Below, piece after piece: positions 46,590-54,990 of a stretch of DNA of 64,000 nt. The notes under the pieces were generated by a model. The model worked only from the letters and a program-made list of their open reading frames with translations. It made no database searches and was not told where the DNA came from. Numbering within the stretch: position 1 is the stretch's first letter; each line of letters begins with the position of its first letter. The DNA is from Psychromicrobium xiongbiense (lineage in GTDB: Bacteria > Actinomycetota > Actinomycetes > Actinomycetales > Micrococcaceae). The stretch spans positions 186,001-250,000 of the forward strand of contig NZ_JASSZH010000021.1 of the NCBI RefSeq assembly GCF_030271165.1. Direction: 5' to 3'. The position numbers were made by a program, and so were the translations under genes.

Positions 46590-47918
46590 GTGCGGATTTC
46601 GGTGATGGGATGCGGTTATCTGGGGGCCGTGCACGCAAGTTGTCTGGCCACCATGGGTCATGAAGTAATCGGCATCGACGTCAATGCGCATCAGATCGCC
46701 GAGTTGTCCGCAGGCCGGGCCCCCTTCTTCGAACCAGGGCTGCCGGAACTGCTGCAGAAGGCCACTGCCACCGGAAACCTCCGTTTCACCACGGATCTGT
46801 CCGAGGCCGCTGACTGCCAGGTGCACTTCGTCTGTGTGGGGACTCCGCAGCGCAAAGGCGATTACGCGGCAGATCTGAGCTATGTGAATTCAGCCTTTGA
46901 ACAGCTCGCGCCGCTACTGCGCGAGGGTGATGTGGTGGTCGGTAAGTCAACCGTTCCGGTCGGGACTGCTGGACGGATCGCCGCCGAACTGGCGGTGAGC
47001 GCCCCAGGAGCCGTGCTGGCCTGGAATCCGGAATTTCTGCGGGAGGGCTATGCCGTACGCGACACGCTGTCCCCGGATCGTCTGGTCTACGGTGTCCCGG
47101 AAGGTGCGACGGGTGATCAAGCGGTGGCCGCGCTCGATGCCGTCTACGCCCGCCCGCTGGCCGAGGACACCCCCCGGCTGGTCATGGACTACGCAACGGC
47201 AGAGTTGGTCAAGGCCGCGGCGAACTCCTTCCTGGCCACCAAAATCTCCTTCATCAATGCCATGGCGGAGGTCTGCGAGGCCTCCGGTGCCGACGTCACC
47301 ATGCTGGCGGACGCCATCGGGCTGGATGAGCGGATTGGCAGGAAATTCCTCAACGCCGGCCTGGGCTTTGGCGGCGGATGCCTGCCCAAGGACATCCGAG
47401 CCTTTATGGCCAGGGCCGGGGAGCTGGGCGCAGACCAGGCGCTGACCTTCCTCAAAGAGGTGGACTCGATCAATATGCGCCGACGCACCAAGGTGGTGGA
47501 GCTGGTGCGTTCTCTGGTGGCTGAGACTGGTGGTTCCCTGATCGGGCGCCGGGTGACGGTGCTGGGTGCCGCATTCAAGCCCTACAGCGACGATGTACGC
47601 GACTCCCCCGCGCTCAATGTGGCCGCACAATTGCAGTTGCAAGGCGCCACCGTCACGGTCACCGACCCGGAGGCGCTGAACAATGCGGCGCAGCGCTTCC
47701 CCACGCTCTCCTTTGAGCCGGACCTGCAGCTGGCGCTGGAGGGTGCGCATTGTGTGGTGTTGCTGACCGAATGGCCGCAGTATCGCAGTCTGGATCCGGT
47801 GACAGTGGCAGCCCTGGTCAGCGAGCGAACCATCGTCGATGCACGCAATGTGCTCGATGCCGCCGCCTGGCGGGCCGCCGGCTGGACGTACCGGGGGCTC
47901 GGCCGCGCTACTTGTTGA
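46590..47918 (+). CDS. UDP-glucose 6-dehydrogenase
   Basis: 442 residues. It makes UDP-glucuronate for cell-surface polysaccharide. The NAD site is ISVMGCGYLGAVHA, the catalytic Cys is in GFGGGCLPKD, and EFLREGYAV is conserved. GTG at 46590 has GGAGG four nt upstream; the upstream extension is not conserved. The 3' end overlaps the end of the convergent pth gene by 11 bp. Confidence 0.94.
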   Translation: MRISVMGCGYLGAVHASCLATMGHEVIGIDVNAHQIAELSAGRAPFFEPGLPELLQKATATGNLRFTTDLSEAADCQVHFVCVGTPQRKGDYAADLSYVNSAFEQLAPLLREGDVVVGKSTVPVGTAGRIAAELAVSAPGAVLAWNPEFLREGYAVRDTLSPDRLVYGVPEGATGDQAVAALDAVYARPLAEDTPRLVMDYATAELVKAAANSFLATKISFINAMAEVCEASGADVTMLADAIGLDERIGRKFLNAGLGFGGGCLPKDIRAFMARAGELGADQALTFLKEVDSINMRRRTKVVELVRSLVAETGGSLIGRRVTVLGAAFKPYSDDVRDSPALNVAAQLQLQGATVTVTDPEALNNAAQRFPTLSFEPDLQLALEGAHCVVLLTEWPQYRSLDPVTVAALVSERTIVDARNVLDAAAWRAAGWTYRGLGRATC

Positions 47919-48492
47919 CCGGATGAAACTTCTGTTGCGCGGCGAGCAGGCCGTCGCTGACCAGTAGCTCGACGGCATCGGCGGCATCCTGAATCAGGAA
48001 GGGCAGTTCCTTGCGCTCCACCGTGGAGAAGGCCTTGAGCACATGGGCGGCGGCATCTGCGCGGCCCGGCGGGCGGCCCACACCGACGCGGACGCGGTAG
48101 AAATCCTTGGTGGCCAGGGCCTTGGCCATATCCCGGACACCGTTGTGGCCACCTTCACCGCCACCGATTTTGAGCTTGAGGGTATTGAACGGGATGTCGA
48201 TTTCATCCTGGACAGCCACGACGCGATCGGTCGGCAGGTTGTAGAACCGGGCGAGTGCCGAGGTGGGTCCGCCGCTGAGATTCATGAAGGTCTGTGGCTG
48301 TGCCAGGACCAGCTTGGGCCCGCCGGGGCTGAGCCGGCCTTCCGCGACCAGGGCGCGGGATTTGTTGGCGCGGAAGCTCACGCCCATGCGTTGGGCGAGC
48401 TCCTCCACCACCATGAAGCCGATGTTGTGGCGGGTATGACGATAGTCGGGCCCGGGATTCCCGAGCCCGACTATCAGCCAGGTGTCTGCCAT
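47908..48492 (-). CDS. pth: peptidyl-tRNA hydrolase
   Basis: 194 residues. It recycles peptidyl-tRNA released from ribosomes. The motifs VGLGNPGPDYRHTRHNIGFM (Asn and His), VQDEIDIP and GGGEGGHNGVRDM are intact. It lies 40 bp downstream of rplY in the same direction, the usual order in Actinobacteria. Confidence 0.97.
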   Translation of the reverse strand: MADTWLIVGLGNPGPDYRHTRHNIGFMVVEELAQRMGVSFRANKSRALVAEGRLSPGGPKLVLAQPQTFMNLSGGPTSALARFYNLPTDRVVAVQDEIDIPFNTLKLKIGGGEGGHNGVRDMAKALATKDFYRVRVGVGRPPGRADAAAHVLKAFSTVERKELPFLIQDAADAVELLVSDGLLAAQQKFHPVNK

Positions 48493-48532
48493 CAGCGGTG
48501 CTGCTTCAGGTCAACCGTGAGTCAGTGCCTCG

Positions 48533-49105
48533 TTACTCGGCAGCTGCTTCGGTTTCCTCGTCCTCGGCAGCGGCTGCCTCGGTGATGTTGATGATCAGGG
48601 TGTCCGGCTCCGACACCAGAGTGGTGCCCTGCGGCAGCACCAGATCGGAGGCAACGAGGTGCTGACCTGCAGCAAAGCCCTCGATGTTCGCCTCGAGCTG
48701 GGTCGGCAGGTGGGTTGCTTCAGCCTCCACCGTAACGTGGGTGGCTTCCTGGTTGACCACGGTGCCGGACTGCGGTTCACCGACCAGCACGAGCGCGATT
48801 TCCACGGTGACCTTCTCGCCCTTGCGGACCGTCAGCAGATCGATGTGCTCGATGATCTGCAGAACCGGATCACGCTGGACGTCCTTGACCAGGGCCAGGT
48901 GCTCGGCGCCTTCAAGGTCGATGGTCAGCAGAGCGTTAGCCGTACGGATGGCACGAGCGGTCTCGCGCTCCGGCAGGGTCAGGTGGATCGGCTCAGCGCC
49001 GTGACCGTAGATGACCGCAGGGATGTGGCCAGCGGCACGGGCGCGACGGGCGTAGCCCTTGCCGAATTCGGTGCGAAGCTTGGCAGCAAGCTTGGTTTCG
49101 CTCAT
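48533..49105 (-). CDS. rplY: 50S ribosomal protein L25 / general stress protein Ctc
   Basis: 190 residues. It binds 5S rRNA. The N-terminal L25 domain (GKGYARRARAAGHIPAVIYG) is followed by the TL5/CTC beta-domain and an acidic Ala/Glu-rich C-terminus. GAAGGAGAG lies before ATG. A possible -10 (TAAACT) lies about 150 bp upstream on the minus strand. Confidence 0.97.
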   Translation of the reverse strand: MSETKLAAKLRTEFGKGYARRARAAGHIPAVIYGHGAEPIHLTLPERETARAIRTANALLTIDLEGAEHLALVKDVQRDPVLQIIEHIDLLTVRKGEKVTVEIALVLVGEPQSGTVVNQEATHVTVEAEATHLPTQLEANIEGFAAGQHLVASDLVLPQGTTLVSEPDTLIINITEAAAAEDEETEAAAE

Positions 49106-49266
49106 GGAGTCTCTCCTTCTTCGATGGTGTTGGACGAGGGGTCAAACACCTCGAGCAAGGGAGTGCTACGCCAGAGGGTGAGACCGTGTCGATCACGGAA
49201 GCCGGATTCACTCGTCATCAGACGGGCGCGCTTCCCTCGCCAAGGTACCCGGATAGTTTAGCAGGG

Positions 49267-49295
49267 TTGACCGGGGTCCTGGCCCGGGGAATACT
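49267..49295 (+). promoter_or_regulatory. nitroreductase promoter
   Basis: TTGACC, then a 17-nt spacer and AATACT. A second TTGACA occurs at about 49312 without a good partner. The rest of the 265-bp gap (49106-49370) shows no gene. Confidence 0.45.
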
Positions 49296-49370
49296 CCCGT
49301 TGCCCCGCAGGTTGACATCCGTGGCAATGACGCCGATCCCCCGTACCAGCTACACCCAAGGAGACGGCCG

Positions 49371-49964
49371 ATGTCGTTGACCGCTGACACCACCGTGCGC
49401 ACCGCGCAGACCAGTACCCCCATCGTCGAGGTTCTGGCAGAACGCTGGAGCCCCCGTTCCTACGATCCCAGCGCGCCCCTGGATGAAAGCAAACTGGTGG
49501 CCGCTCTTGAGGCCGCCCGTTGGTCGCCATCGGCCGCCAACACCCAGCCCTGGCGCTTCGTCGTCGCGCGACGGGGCAGCGCAGCCTTCGACACCATCGT
49601 TGAGCACCTCATGGGCTTCAACAAGACCTGGGCCGGCTCCGCGCAGGCGCTCATCGTGGCACTGGCCATCCCCACCACAGAGGACGGCAGCGCGCTCACC
49701 TGGGCCGAGTATGACCTCGGCCAGGCGCTGAGCCACCTGAGCTTCCAGGCCCACCACGACGGTCTGCACGTCCACCAGATGGGCGGCTTCGACGCTGAAG
49801 GGATCAAGAAGGCCTTCAACCTCGATGACGGCCTCAAGGCACTGAGCGTCTCGGCGATCGGAGTGCTCGGCAGCCCCGATGCCCTGCCCGAAGCGCTGCG
49901 CGAGCGTGAGGTGGCACCCCGGCAGAGGCTGGCCCTGGATGATCTGATCCTGGTCAGCGAATAA
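49371..49964 (+). CDS. nitroreductase-family protein
   Basis: 197 residues. It belongs to the FMN-dependent nitroreductase family. RWSPRSYDP, EAARWSPSAANTQPWRF and the C-terminal IGVLGSPDALPE region match. It probably reduces quinones or nitro compounds with NAD(P)H. AAGGAGA lies seven nt before ATG. It is oriented opposite to rplY and prs and splits the otherwise conserved prs-rplY pair. Confidence 0.9.
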   Translation: MSLTADTTVRTAQTSTPIVEVLAERWSPRSYDPSAPLDESKLVAALEAARWSPSAANTQPWRFVVARRGSAAFDTIVEHLMGFNKTWAGSAQALIVALAIPTTEDGSALTWAEYDLGQALSHLSFQAHHDGLHVHQMGGFDAEGIKKAFNLDDGLKALSVSAIGVLGSPDALPEALREREVAPRQRLALDDLILVSE

Positions 49965-49987
49965 GGCTGCCTCCGCTCCAGTCACGC

Positions 49988-50034
49988 AAAAGCCCGCGTC
50001 CGGCCTCTACGGAGAACCGGACGCGGGCTTTTGT
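49988..50034. terminator. bidirectional terminator between nitroreductase and prs
   Basis: AAAAGCCCGCGTCCGG and CCGGACGCGGGCTTTT form a 16-bp perfect stem around a 13-nt loop. A-rich and T-rich sides make it usable in both directions. Confidence 0.93.
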
Positions 50035-50055
50035 CTGAGACTGCTCAGCTCTGAG

Positions 50056-51036
50056 TCAGGCCTGACCGTCAAACAGTGAGGTCACGGAACCGTCTTCAAA
50101 CACGGCCTTGATGGCGCGGGCGATCAACGGCGCGATGGAGAGCACGGTCAACGTCGGGAAGCGCTGTTCCTCGGTGATCGGCAGCGTGTTGGTCACCACC
50201 ACTTCGCGAGCACCGGAGGCCGCCAGACGCTCCGCCGCCGGTGAGGAGAACACGGGATGCGTTGCGGCGATGATGACGTCCTTCGCTCCGGCATTCTTAA
50301 GCACCTGGACGGCGCCGGAAATGGTGCCGCCGGTGTCGATCATGTCATCGATGAGGACGCAGGTACGGCCTTCGATCTGGCCGACCACCTGCTTGGACAC
50401 CGCCTGGTTGGGGACGGTGAGGTCACGGCTCTTGTGCACGAAGGCCAGGGGTGCGCCACCGAGGCGATCGGCCCACTGCTCGGCCACCCGGACGCGCCCG
50501 GTGTCCGGGGAGACCACCGTGACCTCGTCCACATTGACCCGGCTGCGGATGTACTCCGCCAGTAGCGGGATGGCCATCAGGTGATCCACGGGACCGTCGA
50601 AGAATCCCTGGATCTGTGCTGTGTGCAGATCAACGCTGATCAGCCGGTCGGCGCCAGCGGTCTTGTACAGGTCAGCCACCAGACGCGCGGTGATCGGCTC
50701 GCGCCCGCGTCCCTTCTTGTCCTGGCGTGCGTAGGGATAGAACGGGGACACCACGGTGATCCGCTTGGCCGAAGCCCGCTTGAGAGAGTCGATCAGGATC
50801 AGCTGCTCCATCAACCAGTTATTCAACGGCGCGGGGTGCGCCTGGAGCACGAAAACGTCGCTGCCACGCACACTCTCCGCCGACCGCACATAGATCTCAC
50901 CATTGGCGAAGTCATAGGCGTCAATCGGCAGAAGCTCGGTATTCAGTTCCCGTGCAATCTCCTGCGCCAGTTCCGGGTGCGCCCGGCCAGAGGCCAACAA
51001 TAGTTTTTTCTCGCCGTTGGCGGTGATTGCGCTCAT
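50056..51036 (-). CDS. prs: ribose-phosphate pyrophosphokinase
   Basis: 326 residues. It makes PRPP from ribose-5-phosphate and ATP for nucleotides, His and Trp. The flexible loop YARQDKKGRGREP and the PRPP-binding loop VLIDDMIDTGGT are intact, along with SVDLHTAQIQGFF. ATG at 51036 overlaps the glmU stop. Confidence 0.97.
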   Translation of the reverse strand: MSAITANGEKKLLLASGRAHPELAQEIARELNTELLPIDAYDFANGEIYVRSAESVRGSDVFVLQAHPAPLNNWLMEQLILIDSLKRASAKRITVVSPFYPYARQDKKGRGREPITARLVADLYKTAGADRLISVDLHTAQIQGFFDGPVDHLMAIPLLAEYIRSRVNVDEVTVVSPDTGRVRVAEQWADRLGGAPLAFVHKSRDLTVPNQAVSKQVVGQIEGRTCVLIDDMIDTGGTISGAVQVLKNAGAKDVIIAATHPVFSSPAAERLAASGAREVVVTNTLPITEEQRFPTLTVLSIAPLIARAIKAVFEDGSVTSLFDGQA

Positions 51037-52598
51037 GCCCGGGTGCCTTCCGATGACTGTTGTTGTGTTTCAGGGTGTTCGTCGAGGCGTGTTGCGCCCA
51101 AGGCGCTCTGGGCGTGCAAAGAAGACTGGGCGTGCAGGGCGGAAACGCTGCCCGGCCGGTGATCCAGCACCCAGCCTTCGGCATTGCGTTGCGCTGCGAT
51201 GGTCAGCGCCAGGGCACCGGCAGGGACGTTCCTGCGGATCACCGCACCGGCGCCGGAGTATGCACCGTTGCCCACCTCGACCGGGGCGACGAACACGGTA
51301 TTGGAACCGGTGCGCACCCCCGAGCCGATCAGCGTGCGGTGCTTCCTCTCGCCATCGTAATTGGCGGTGATATTGCCGCACCCGATATTGGTGTCCTCAC
51401 CGATCTCGGCATCCCCGGCGTAGCCCAGATGAGACAGCTTGGTGCGAGCCCCGATACGCACATTCTTGGTCTCGTAGAAAGCACCGATCCTGCCGTCTTC
51501 GCCCAGCACGGTGCCTGGCCGCAGATAGGTGAACGGGCCAACGCTCGCCCCTGCTGCGATCACGGATTCGGAACCATGGGTGCGGATCACCGTGGCGCCG
51601 GGGCCGATCTGCACATCGGTGAGGGTGCAGTCTGGCCCCACGACGGCATCGCGCTCCACCGTGGTGCTCCCGTGCAGTTGGACGCCGGGCAGCAGGGTCA
51701 CGTCCGAATGCAGCGTCACCTGGACGTCGACCCAGGTGGTGGCGGGATCCAGCACGCTCACCCCGGCGTGCATCCAGCGCTCCAGCACCCGGTCATTGAG
51801 GACCCGACCCAGGGTGGCCAGCTGCACCCGATCGTTGATGCCCTCCACCTGCCACGGATCGTCGGTCACCCAGGCGGCCACCCGTCCGCCCACCTCGGTG
51901 GCCAGGGCCAGCACATCGGTCAGGTACATCTCACCCTGCGCGTTGTCCGTTCCGACGCGATTCAGCGCATCGCGCAGGATGCCGGCGTCGAAGGCATAGA
52001 TGCCGGAGTTGATCTCGGTGATCGCCCGCTCCGCCTCGCTAGCGTCCTTGTGCTCACGGATACCCAGAACGGTGCCGTCCTCGGCGCGCAGAATGCGCCC
52101 GTACCCGGTGGGGTCCGCGACGTGTGCGGTAAGCACGGTGACTGCATTGGACTGGTTCTCGTGGGCGGCGACCAGCTGGCGGAGCAGCTCGGTACTCAGC
52201 AGCGGAACATCCCCGTAGGTCACCACGACGGTGCCCTCCACCGGGGCATCGGCTGCCTCGAGGGCAGCGACATCGAGCGCTTCCAGAGCCACCTGAGCCG
52301 CCCGGCCGGTACCCGGGACGTCATCCTGGTCCACCAGGAGTGCGGTCGGATCCAGGGTGGCGACCTCAGCGGCCACCCGGTCACGTTCATAGCGGACGAC
52401 GACGGCGAGCCGCTGCGGCAACAGGCCACGGGCGGCGGCCAGGGCGTGGCCGATCAGTGGAAGACCGCCGATGCGATGGAGAATTTTGGGAGTGGATGAT
52501 TTCATCCGGGTGCCAGCCCCGGCCGCAAGAACAATGACGCTCAATCCCTGCGCAGAATCGGAGGTGGCGGTCAGTGCGATAGGCGGCAAGGAATCCAA
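51033..52598 (-). CDS. glmU: bifunctional UDP-N-acetylglucosamine pyrophosphorylase / glucosamine-1-phosphate acetyltransferase
   Basis: About 521 residues. It makes UDP-GlcNAc for peptidoglycan. The N-terminal nucleotidyltransferase has LAAGAGTRMKS; the C-terminal left-handed beta-helix has hexapeptide repeats and IGCGNITANYDG. The TTG at 52598 has AGGAG seven nt upstream; a GTG at 52637 is an alternative without a good ribosome-binding site. The C-terminal ~45 residues are an unusual Ser/Gln/Ala-rich tail with a repeat of HAQS(S/A)LHAQS. Confidence 0.96.
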   Translation of the reverse strand: MDSLPPIALTATSDSAQGLSVIVLAAGAGTRMKSSTPKILHRIGGLPLIGHALAAARGLLPQRLAVVVRYERDRVAAEVATLDPTALLVDQDDVPGTGRAAQVALEALDVAALEAADAPVEGTVVVTYGDVPLLSTELLRQLVAAHENQSNAVTVLTAHVADPTGYGRILRAEDGTVLGIREHKDASEAERAITEINSGIYAFDAGILRDALNRVGTDNAQGEMYLTDVLALATEVGGRVAAWVTDDPWQVEGINDRVQLATLGRVLNDRVLERWMHAGVSVLDPATTWVDVQVTLHSDVTLLPGVQLHGSTTVERDAVVGPDCTLTDVQIGPGATVIRTHGSESVIAAGASVGPFTYLRPGTVLGEDGRIGAFYETKNVRIGARTKLSHLGYAGDAEIGEDTNIGCGNITANYDGERKHRTLIGSGVRTGSNTVFVAPVEVGNGAYSGAGAVIRRNVPAGALALTIAAQRNAEGWVLDHRPGSVSALHAQSSLHAQSALGATRLDEHPETQQQSSEGTRA

Positions 52599-52702
52599 GC
52601 TGCTGCTCCTGTGGCTCGGTGCATCTGGAGGGAACACGTGAACCGACCGTGGTGTGTGGTCGGCGCCGGTGACAGACTCATCCTATGCCTCTGTGCACCG
52701 CG

Positions 52703-52774
52703 TTCCGCCCATAGGATTCGAACCTATACTCCACGGCTCCAAAGGCCGGGGTGCTGCCGTTACACCAGAGCGGA
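52703..52774 (-). tRNA. tRNA-Gln (anticodon UUG)
   Basis: Read on the minus strand, TCCGCTC pairs with GGGCGGA, the D-arm is GTG/CAC, the anticodon loop is CTTTGGA with anticodon TTG, and the T-arm is ATAGG-TTCGAAT-CCTAT. Discriminator A; CCA is not encoded. One C-U mismatch closes the anticodon stem. It lies between glmU and the ABC-F gene. Confidence 0.93.
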
Positions 52775-52912
52775 GTGCACTCGTCAGGACGAAGGTCCGT
52801 CAGAGGCGACTCTCTAGTTTGCCATGGCGGGCCGCCGGGGGTCGAATGAACCGTTCCGGGTCACTCCCAGCCAGCCCCCTCCGCCCCTTTCCCTCCCTGC
52901 CCCTCTCCCCTT

Positions 52913-52978
52913 CCCAACTGAGTGGCAGTAGTTGTCGAAAAATGGCGAATTTTGAGCAACTACTGCCACCCAGTTGGG
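52913..52978. repeat. 66-bp inverted repeat, intergenic family
   Basis: The arms 52913-52934 and 52957-52978 are complementary over 22 bp with one mismatch, around a 22-nt AT-rich loop that also pairs partly. A diverged copy of one arm lies at 20160-20178. It sits in the 260-bp gap between tRNA-Gln and the ABC-F stop. It may act as a terminator. Confidence 0.75.
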
Positions 52979-53012
52979 TTACGGGAGGGTAACGCACGCT
53001 GGGTTACGGGAG
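52975..53012. repeat. 13-bp direct repeat next to the inverted repeat
   Basis: TGGGTTACGGGAG occurs at 52975-52987 and 53000-53012, period 25 bp. The first copy overlaps the right arm of the 66-bp inverted repeat. Confidence 0.5.
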
Positions 53013-53034
53013 CGTACCCGAGGCGCGGGCGAGG

Positions 53035-54831
53035 TTAGCCGAGCTGTTCGGAGAGCTCCAGCCAACGGTCCTCCAACTGAGCCACTTCCTCTTCCAGCAC
53101 CCGCAACGCCTCGGTGTGCCCGGCCAGCCCCTGGTAGTCACTCTGGTCGTGGCCAGCCAGCGTTCCGTGCGCCCGGTCAATGAGTTCCGTGAGCTTGTTC
53201 AGCCGACGCTCGAGGGCGCTGACCTCCTTCTGCGCGGCCCGTAGCTCACTGCCGGAGAGAGCGGAGTCAGTCGATGGTGCTCCGGCGGCGAGCGACGGTG
53301 CAGACCCGCCACGGGCTGCCGCTGCCGTGGCGGCCGCGCTGAGTTCCAGGTACTGGTCCACCCCGCCCGGCAGATGCCGCAGCTGGCCGTCCAGAATCGC
53401 ATACTGCTGATCGGTGACGCGTTCCAGCAGGTAGCGGTCATGGGAGACCACCACGAGCGAGCCGGGCCAGGAGTCCAGAAGATCCTCGATCGCAGCGAGC
53501 ATATCCGTGTCCAGATCGTTCGTCGGTTCATCGAGCACCAGCAGGTTTGGCTCGTCTAACAGGATCAGCAGCAACTGCAGCCGCCGCTTCTGGCCGCCGG
53601 AGAGATCCTTGATCTGAGTGGACAGCTGCGCGTTGGTGAACCCCAGCCGCTCCAGCAGCTGGCCTGGAGTCATCTCTTTACCCCCGGCGATGTAAGAGGT
53701 GCGCTTGCGCCCGATCACATCGCTGACCCGTTCCTCAGCGATCTCCGCCAGGTCACCCAGCTGCTGGTCCAGGGTGGCGACCTGGACGGTCTTGCCACGT
53801 TTGACCCGCCCGGAGGTCGGTTGCAGTGCGCCGGTAATCAGGGAGAGCAGGGTCGACTTTCCGGCACCGTTGACACCCAGAATGCCGGTCCGCTCCCCCG
53901 GGGCGATCCGCCACTCCACCTTGCGCAGTACCTCGCTGTCGCCGAAGGCCACCCCGGCGTCCAGCAGGTCCACCACCTCTTTACCCTGCCGGGCGCTGGC
54001 CATCTGACGCAGCTCTATCGGGTTGCGCAGCGGCGGGACATCCTCAATCAGAGCGTTCGCGGCATCGATGCGGAACTTCGGCTTGGCGGTGCGGGCCGGG
54101 GCGCCGCGCCGCAGCCAGGCGAGTTCCTTACGCATCAGGTTCTGCCGTTTCGATTCGGTGGCGGCCGCAATCCGGTCCCGCTCCACCCGTTGCAGCACGT
54201 AGGCCGCATATCCGCCCTCAAAGGGCTCCACAATGCCGTCGTGGACTTCCCAGGTAGCCGTGGAGACCTCATCCAGGAACCAGCGGTCGTGGGTGACCAC
54301 CAGCAACCCACCGGCCGTCGCGGACCAGCGTTTCTTCAGATGCGAGGCCAGCCAGGTAATGCCCTCCACGTCCAGGTGGTTGGTCGGCTCATCCAGCGCC
54401 AACAGGTCCCAGTCGCCCACCAGTAACGCTGCCAGCGCAACCCTGCGACGCTGCCCACCGCTGAGACCACGCACCGGGGCGTCCCAGTCGAGGCCACTGA
54501 CCAGACCGGCGATCACCTCACGGGTGCGCGCCTCCGAGGCCCACTCATGCTCCGCCCGATCCCCGACAATCGTCTGCGCGACCGTCAGGGCGTCATCGAG
54601 CGTATCCGACTGGTCCAGGACGCCCATCCGGACGCCGCCGCGCACCGTGACCCGCCCGGCGTTCGGCTCCAGCTGCCCGGCCAGCATGGCCAGCAGACTC
54701 GACTTGCCGTCACCATTGCGACCCACGATGCCGATCCGGTCACCTTCATTGACGCCGAGCGTGACCGACCCGAAAACCGTGCGGGTCGGGAATTCAAGGT
54801 TCAGGGCTTCAGCCCCCAGCAGATGTGCCAT
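53035..54831 (-). CDS. ABC-F family ATPase (Uup-like)
   Basis: 598 residues. Two ATPase domains: GRNGDGKSS, LSGGQRRR and LDEPTNHLD in the first; GVNGAGKST, LSGGQKRR and LDEPTNDLD in the second. There is a basic linker between (about 235-270) and a C-terminal coiled coil (about 530-598). ABC-F proteins act on the ribosome; Uup-like members have a C-terminal DNA/ribosome-binding coil. No membrane segment, so it is not a transporter. Confidence 0.94.
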   Translation of the reverse strand: MAHLLGAEALNLEFPTRTVFGSVTLGVNEGDRIGIVGRNGDGKSSLLAMLAGQLEPNAGRVTVRGGVRMGVLDQSDTLDDALTVAQTIVGDRAEHEWASEARTREVIAGLVSGLDWDAPVRGLSGGQRRRVALAALLVGDWDLLALDEPTNHLDVEGITWLASHLKKRWSATAGGLLVVTHDRWFLDEVSTATWEVHDGIVEPFEGGYAAYVLQRVERDRIAAATESKRQNLMRKELAWLRRGAPARTAKPKFRIDAANALIEDVPPLRNPIELRQMASARQGKEVVDLLDAGVAFGDSEVLRKVEWRIAPGERTGILGVNGAGKSTLLSLITGALQPTSGRVKRGKTVQVATLDQQLGDLAEIAEERVSDVIGRKRTSYIAGGKEMTPGQLLERLGFTNAQLSTQIKDLSGGQKRRLQLLLILLDEPNLLVLDEPTNDLDTDMLAAIEDLLDSWPGSLVVVSHDRYLLERVTDQQYAILDGQLRHLPGGVDQYLELSAAATAAAARGGSAPSLAAGAPSTDSALSGSELRAAQKEVSALERRLNKLTELIDRAHGTLAGHDQSDYQGLAGHTEALRVLEEEVAQLEDRWLELSEQLG

Positions 54832-54990
54832 CAGCGTGCCTGCCCGGGCTGGGTCGACACCATGGCTACGGGGATTGGACGATGCCGGCCCGGGCGCGTG
54901 CAGGTCAGGCCACAGAGCATCACGGGGGTGGGAGAGGTCAAGGAGTTCCTTCAGGTAGAGCCGGGCGCTTGAGACCGGTCTGGAGAGTGC

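Noticed and set aside
52703-52978. tRNA-Gln as an integration site
   Set aside because: No integrase and no copy of the tRNA 3' end nearby. The adjacent repeats do not match the tRNA sequence.
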